A stretch of DNA of 48,547 nt, taken from Ectocarpus siliculosus. Lineage: Eukaryota; Sar; Phaeophyceae; Ectocarpales; Ectocarpaceae. A model generated the notes under the pieces. That model saw only the letters and a program-made list of their open reading frames with translations, did no database searches and was not told where the DNA came from. The translations under genes were made by a program, and so were the position numbers. Shown here in pieces: positions 43,995-48,547 of this stretch. Numbering within the stretch: position 1 is the stretch's first letter; each line of letters opens with the position of its first letter. The stretch spans positions 1,636,971 through 1,685,517 of the forward strand of contig FN649755.1 in NCBI GenBank assembly GCA_000310025.1, written 5' to 3'.

Positions 43995-44205
43995 GAAGAT
44001 ATCACACCCCCTTGGAAAGATTTTCAATCTCCGGTTGCTCCACAGCAGAACGAGTGGCGGCGCCGAAGATTCTCGGCGTTGGAACCGCCTCATCGACGCC
44101 TTTCCGAAAAGCTCATCATGTGATTGTGGCGTAATCTTCTCCGCCATGGAGTATCACAGTGCATCCATGAACAAATCGATATTTGATCATATAACGTAAC
44201 TTACA
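43995..44205. mobile_element. MITE family 1, eroded copy at 44.0 kb
   Basis: The left arm is clear (GATATCACACCCCCTTGGAA, then GATTTTCAATCTCC) and the interior GTTGGAACCGCCTCATCGA matches other copies. The right arm survives only as AAATCGATATTTGATCATAT followed by AACGTAACTTAC, lacking the CCAGGGGGTGTG core. Confidence 0.6.
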
Positions 44206-44960
44206 CACGTCACCTACCCGCCGCACGCCGTAACCTACTTGTGGTCCAGCAAGTGATTACAGCCAGCTGCGCGCAATCTGTGTCAACCGTTACAATATGA
44301 TTTTTTAACCCGCCGACTGCCCTCAAGGACATGGCGCAAGGTACCCAATTCACATCTATCTCCTGTACCAAGAGAACGAGTGAGCGATGATGCTAGTCAA
44401 AGCAACCGACAACTACTACTGCTATTGTGGAGCAAACGAGCGAGATAGGATTCGTGAATCCGCTTCCAACCGTTTGGAAAATCTCGGCGCATAGATATGG
44501 CACGGGCTCTCGGGTGGCCGGGGAACGATCTGGAGAAGAAGCAGAAACATGTGTACTTCAGAAAAAAACACGGGTGCGTTACATGTGTCTTGTACAGCAG
44601 TATGAGCAAGGGGGATAACGAGCGAGAGGCGGGCATGCAACTTGCGGGCCCTGCGATGCACCTCGATTGTCTGCGCTTAACACCAAGCACCTACGTAGCG
44701 ATCCATCGCTCTACCGTCGACTATTATTGTTGAAGAGTAGTCTACGCTGTGAAAAGTTCGGCCTACATGTACAACCTTATAGCGGGCTAGCAATGCATGT
44801 CGTAAATCGGGCCGCCCGGACCTCGTGTCGGCTTGTGCGCCACGCGTACGTACGTCCTGTTTTCCGTCCTCTCCAGCAGACATTTACTTCGATTGTGATA
44901 CATACCGTCGTGCGTGAGGCGTGTTTCTACTGCTCCCTCTTGCAATTGCTCTTCTTTTGT
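44206..44960. other. No gene recognised
   Basis: Short frames only. The end of this stretch is a pyrimidine-rich tract that fits the 3' end of an intron before 44961. Confidence 0.3.
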
Positions 44961-45219
44961 AGCGCTTGCTGTGAATCAGGTGCGTCAGTCTTTCGACTAT
45001 CTTCGGCAGCAGACGTTGATGCTAAAGCGCCGGCGGCGTGCGCGTAAACACCAGAACGGCCGCTTGATGACGTTGAATGTTTGGGGGGGGCAAAGCAGCA
45101 GTGTGTATGGATACGTGAAAACACGTGCCGCAAACCCTGCTGAATCTGTGTGCCAAGTTCACTTTGCGTCTCTGGAGAAGGACAGAGCAGGACAGAGATA
45201 TGTAGACCGCTGTATTTAG
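44961..45219 (+). CDS. Possible terminal exon, basic helical protein of unknown family
   Basis: A textbook acceptor (CTCTTCTTTTGTAG) precedes a frame reading AVNQVRQSFDYLRQQTLMLK, RRRRARKHQNGR and on to a stop ending at 45219. The strongly basic helix and long open frame look coding. No family recognised, and the preceding exon is not identified. Confidence 0.35.
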
Positions 45220-45234
45220 ATGCGCGCACGTGCG

Positions 45235-45499
45235 GCGTACGGTATGTATGAACTTGTTCAATGTGCAATATAGCCCCGACAACACCCGTCCAGGGTTGTT
45301 TGTCCCTTTGTACAAGCCACCCCTTCTTTTCGTAACCCCCACCACTTGCTACCTGCTCTATCTCTCTGTTGGCGTGTTGTCGTGCGTCACCCTCTCTCTC
45401 TCTCTCATTCTTGCAGAAACAACAGGTCAAATGTCGGATGTCTACGTCCCAAGCAGCATGGCGCCGACCGCCCCCCCCCCTACTCGGTTCTCAAGGTAA
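45235..45499 (+). CDS. Possible exon(s), hydrophobic segment then Pro/Thr-rich end
   Basis: An open frame containing MNLFNVQYSPDNTRPGLFVP, a hydrophobic run and, after a strong acceptor (CTCTCATTCTTGCAG at 45416), MSDVYVPSSMAPTAPPPTRF, followed by a donor-like GTAAAT at 45496. Either one ORF, or an exon of about 80 nt with good borders. Unknown product. Confidence 0.25.
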
Positions 45500-46438
45500 A
45501 TGTAGGTGGAATGCACGTTCACCTTGCTCGGTATAAGGCACTTTACGGACTGGTGTAAACGTGGCCATGACACCCGTCGTATTTTTGAGGGGGCGCGACT
45601 TACGTGGTGTGGTAGCACACGTAGTCTACACGCAAGCAAGGTTTGCTATTTTCATCTTCCCACGTTAGGGCGGCAGACGGGGGCGAGGGGCACAGAAATA
45701 AGGTTCCCCAAGCTGCTGGCTACAGGCTGCTGCACAACGCGTTCGCCGGGTGGTCGCTCTTTCTCCCATTTGGGGAAGGGACTGCTGTGCTACACAGAGG
45801 GGGATAATTCGGGTGGCTCAGTTGTGTGTGATGGGAGCGTAGAGCAGCTCGGCCATGACGGGCCGCACGGGTAGGTAAAGACGTGTAGACGTGGTGAAAA
45901 ACGTGTTGTATTCATCGGGGGCGTGCTTGAGCTCGTCATTCCATCACGGCATCAAGTCACGCATAACGCTTTAATACCTAGAACGAATCTCCATGAATCT
46001 CCACCAATCTACTACACTCCCAAGGAAAACACAAAGAAACTTCTTGTTCCTCCGTAGTTCGTCACTGCAATCCCCGCATATTTAATACGCAATATACCAC
46101 CCCCATGCTATGCTACGAGTATATCGAATAGCCCCCCTGCTCGTATGCATCGTCATGCTCCAACAAAATATCAAAGTCATCCTTATCATACCAGTTCATC
46201 CCAAAACAAATCAAAACCAAGACAAAATCGAAAACTCCAACACCAAAACAATACCTCCTCCAAAAACAATCAATCGCATACCAACTCTTTCTTCCAAATC
46301 ATCAAGAAAAATCCCTAACATTAACCTTCCAAAACACTACCATCTCCACTTGACCCTCTCTATCTCTTGTTCAAACTCGTACATATCCTCTCTCTTCCAC
46401 TCAACGGCAAAGCACGATTTGATCCCAAAACACCTCTG
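45500..46438. other. No gene recognised; probably contains the copia 3' LTR
   Basis: Downstream of the copia pol on the - strand. From about 46140 to 46330 the + strand is A/C-rich (so G/T-rich in the element), a composition often seen in LTRs. Without the other LTR inside the window, the borders cannot be set. Confidence 0.3.
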
Positions 46439-48547
46439 TCACTGCAAATTCATCACAAAGTCTCTGTGCAACGCAAAAGATTCCTTGCTGATAGCCTTCG
46501 TCAAGAAATCTGCATGCTGAAACTCCGACGCCACATGAGTAATCGAAATCTCCTTCCTCTCTACCAGTTCCCTGATAAAGTGATGCCGTACATCAATGTG
46601 CTTCGAGTTTGAGTTCGTGATCGGGTTGTGCGCAATCTGAATCGCTCCCTGATTATCCTCGAAGATTTGAATGCACGGCATACCTGCATCTGGCAACATA
46701 AAACGCCAAACTTGCCTCAAGAAAAGCACCTCCTTCAAGACGTCGGCAATTGCCACATACTCTGCTTCCGTTGTGGAAAGCGTAACGCACTTCTGCGTCC
46801 TCGAAAACCAAGTCACACACCCACCCCCACACATCACTAGTCCTCCTGAAACCGACCTACGGTCTGCTGCCTTGCTCGCATAGTCAGCATCCACGAACAC
46901 CTGCATGCTCATGCCAGTCACCACACCCCTCTCAAATGTAATCCCCATCCAACTCGTCCTACGCACGTACCCTAAAATACCAAGTGCTGCCTTCCAGTGC
47001 ACCATCTTGGGAGACGCGCAATACCGCGCTACTGCTCGTACTGCATTCGCGATGTCCGGCCTGGTTTGAGTGGCCAACCACATCAGGGATCCTACCAACT
47101 CGCGGAAAGGGACATCAGCACACGCTTCGTCCTCGTCAAAGTCGGTGAGCTTCATGCTCACAGGCAAGGGCACACTCTTCCCCCACTCTACGCCGTACTC
47201 TGCAGCCAACTCTTCTGCAAACCTTTGCTGCGAGATCCTCAAAAGGCCTCTCTCTAGATCTCTCTGGTAAAAGCACGCGGAGTACCACCTCAACTCCCCA
47301 AGGTTCTTCACGGGGACCATCTCGTTGAGGTCTCTGCCAAACTTGTCACATCTCTCCTTCTGCCCTACGGCAAAAATGTCATCCACGTGGACCACGATGA
47401 TCATGATCACACATCCATCCTCCATAAATCGAAAAACACATGCATCCGCCAAACACTGCACAAATCCTAAAAGTAACAAACACCTCGTCAGGTGCGCATG
47501 CCATTGTCGTGACGCCTGCTTCAAACCGTACAGACTCTTGCATAGCTTCACGATCAGTCCAGATAACCTACCACAACCTTGCGGGAGACGCATGAAAACA
47601 TCCTCTTCAAGCTCAGACTGCACAAACGCCTGCTGAATATCGAAATGACACAAGTCAAGGTTCTGCTCACATGCCAAAGCTGCCAACAAACGCACACTAG
47701 ACACGGATACGGTGGGTGCAAACAATTCTCCAAAATCAATCGAAGCCCTCTGCATGTCCCCCCGCGCTACAAGTCTTGCCTTGAATTTCGTCGGCCATCC
47801 GTACTCGTCTGCCTTACAGTTGAATACCCACTTGGCGTTGATGAAGTTTTCTACTGGTTGCTACACCGGACTAAAAGTACCTGCATCCAACAGACCGAAA
47901 AACTCCCGACCGACTGCATCATCCCACAACTCTGAATGTTGAGACCGCATGGCCTCCTTGAACGTTTTCGGCACGCGGAGGTCGCTGGCGAGGCAGTGAG
48001 GGAGGTCCGGCATCTTGTCAGGAGGGCGCTTGCCACGAAGAGTGGCTTCCACGTCCTCGCGGGTGGCGAACATTGCTGCGAACATGTGCAGGCCCCCCGG
48101 CCCTCCAGCTCCTGCGGCCCCCCCGCTCCCATGGCCTGCTAAACTCGTATCTTGCGGCGGTGGGGGAGCGGGAGGGGCGATGCTGGCGGACGGTGGCAGG
48201 TCTCGACGTCCTTGATCGACGGCCTCCCGGGTGGCGAGCGACGAGACGAGCGCATCCTTGCCCATCATCGACAGCAGCCCAAGGCGGTGTTGGAGAGCGG
48301 TGCCGCCACCTGACGGCGACGGCGGTTGCTGTTGCTCATCCATGAAGCGCACTCGGTCGCCGCGCGTACGGCCATGCACTCTGGTTTCCTTCTCGCCCAA
48401 TTCTCTGACCGCTCGCTGTGAAAGCGGCGGGTGAGCGGGAGCGGCGGCGCTTGCGGGCGGGGGTGTCGGCGGTGGACGGGGCGGCGTGGCTGCGGTGGAC
48501 GGCGGTGCACTCGAAGACGCCGTGGAGATCGGCGACGCGGCTCCGGA
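46439..48547 (-). mobile_element. Ty1/copia retrotransposon pol (integrase-RT linker, RT, RNase H), cut by the window edge
   Basis: The - strand frame is open from the right edge with one stop, TAG at 47861-47863. The upstream part is Pro/Ala-rich, the usual linker between integrase and RT, ending in KTFKEAMRSQHSELWDDAV and FFGLLDAGTFSPV, the RVT_2 start. After the stop the same frame continues through HFDIQQAFVQSELEEDVFM (first catalytic Asp), LYGLKQASRQW and VVHVDDIFAVG (the DD pair, codons near 47383). It then passes into RNase H: LVGSLMWLATQTRPDI, VDADYASKAADRRSVSG, TEAEYVA, FEDNQGAIQIA and SKHIDVRHHFIRE. It ends at 46439. All catalytic residues visible here are intact, so the TAG is the only lesson of decay. 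Gag, protease, integrase core and the 5' LTR lie beyond the window. Confidence 0.92.

Overview
This window looks like gene-poor, repeat-rich nuclear DNA of a eukaryote. Real coding sequence is broken into short exons by GT-AG introns, no operons or bacterial signals are visible, and most of the recognisable protein similarity is to transposable elements: a MULE transposase, a chromodomain-bearing Ty3/gypsy element and a Ty1/copia element. Two decayed exons carry the start of a WSC carbohydrate-binding domain, a domain strongly expanded in brown algae and also found in fungi. Together with the intron style, my best guess is a photosynthetic stramenopile, most likely a brown alga. That is inference; no search could be run.

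Layout. 1-3.05 kb: a five-exon MULE/FAR1-type transposase gene on the + strand, open through its SWIM zinc finger and C-terminus. 3-6.3 kb: no gene recognised, with microsatellites. 6.3-7.6 kb (+) and 10.7-11.6 kb (-): the two best copies of an unrecognised multi-exon gene family, probably encoding a small membrane protein. Further copies lie at 38.7-39.4 kb (-) and, more decayed, 36.0-36.2 kb (-). Between the first two are a tRNA-like Pol III unit, a motif-rich region with telomere-like words, and a satellite of about 250 bp. 12-20.5 kb: minisatellites, possible exons without known domains and a short inverted-repeat transposon. 20.8-27.3 kb: a stack of three mobile elements: a 947-bp TIR element, a MITE, and a 5.2-kb internally deleted Ty3/gypsy element with both LTRs and a 4-bp target duplication. 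28-33.7 kb: two more MITE copies, a CCCATGGG-rich array, and two WSC-like paralogues about 2 kb apart. 35.6-35.9 kb: a near-perfect inverted repeat whose centre is a 67-N assembly gap. 40-45.5 kb: a 66-bp tandem repeat and a few possible exons. 46.4 kb to the right edge: a Ty1/copia pol on the - strand, cut by the window end.

How the parts relate. Nothing here forms a pathway. The mobile elements range from possibly autonomous (MULE; copia apart from one nonsense codon) to clearly non-autonomous (deleted gypsy, MITEs, the 947-bp element). Two of the non-autonomous families share the terminal word ATACCGTA and may use the same transposase. The most novel item is the four-copy gene family: splice sites, intron phases and an exactly 80-nt exon are preserved while the encoded residues diverge, which points to a real gene family rather than chance ORFs.

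Limits: exons were called by eye from splice consensus, frame continuity and comparison between copies. Introns, start codons and transcript ends are unconfirmed.
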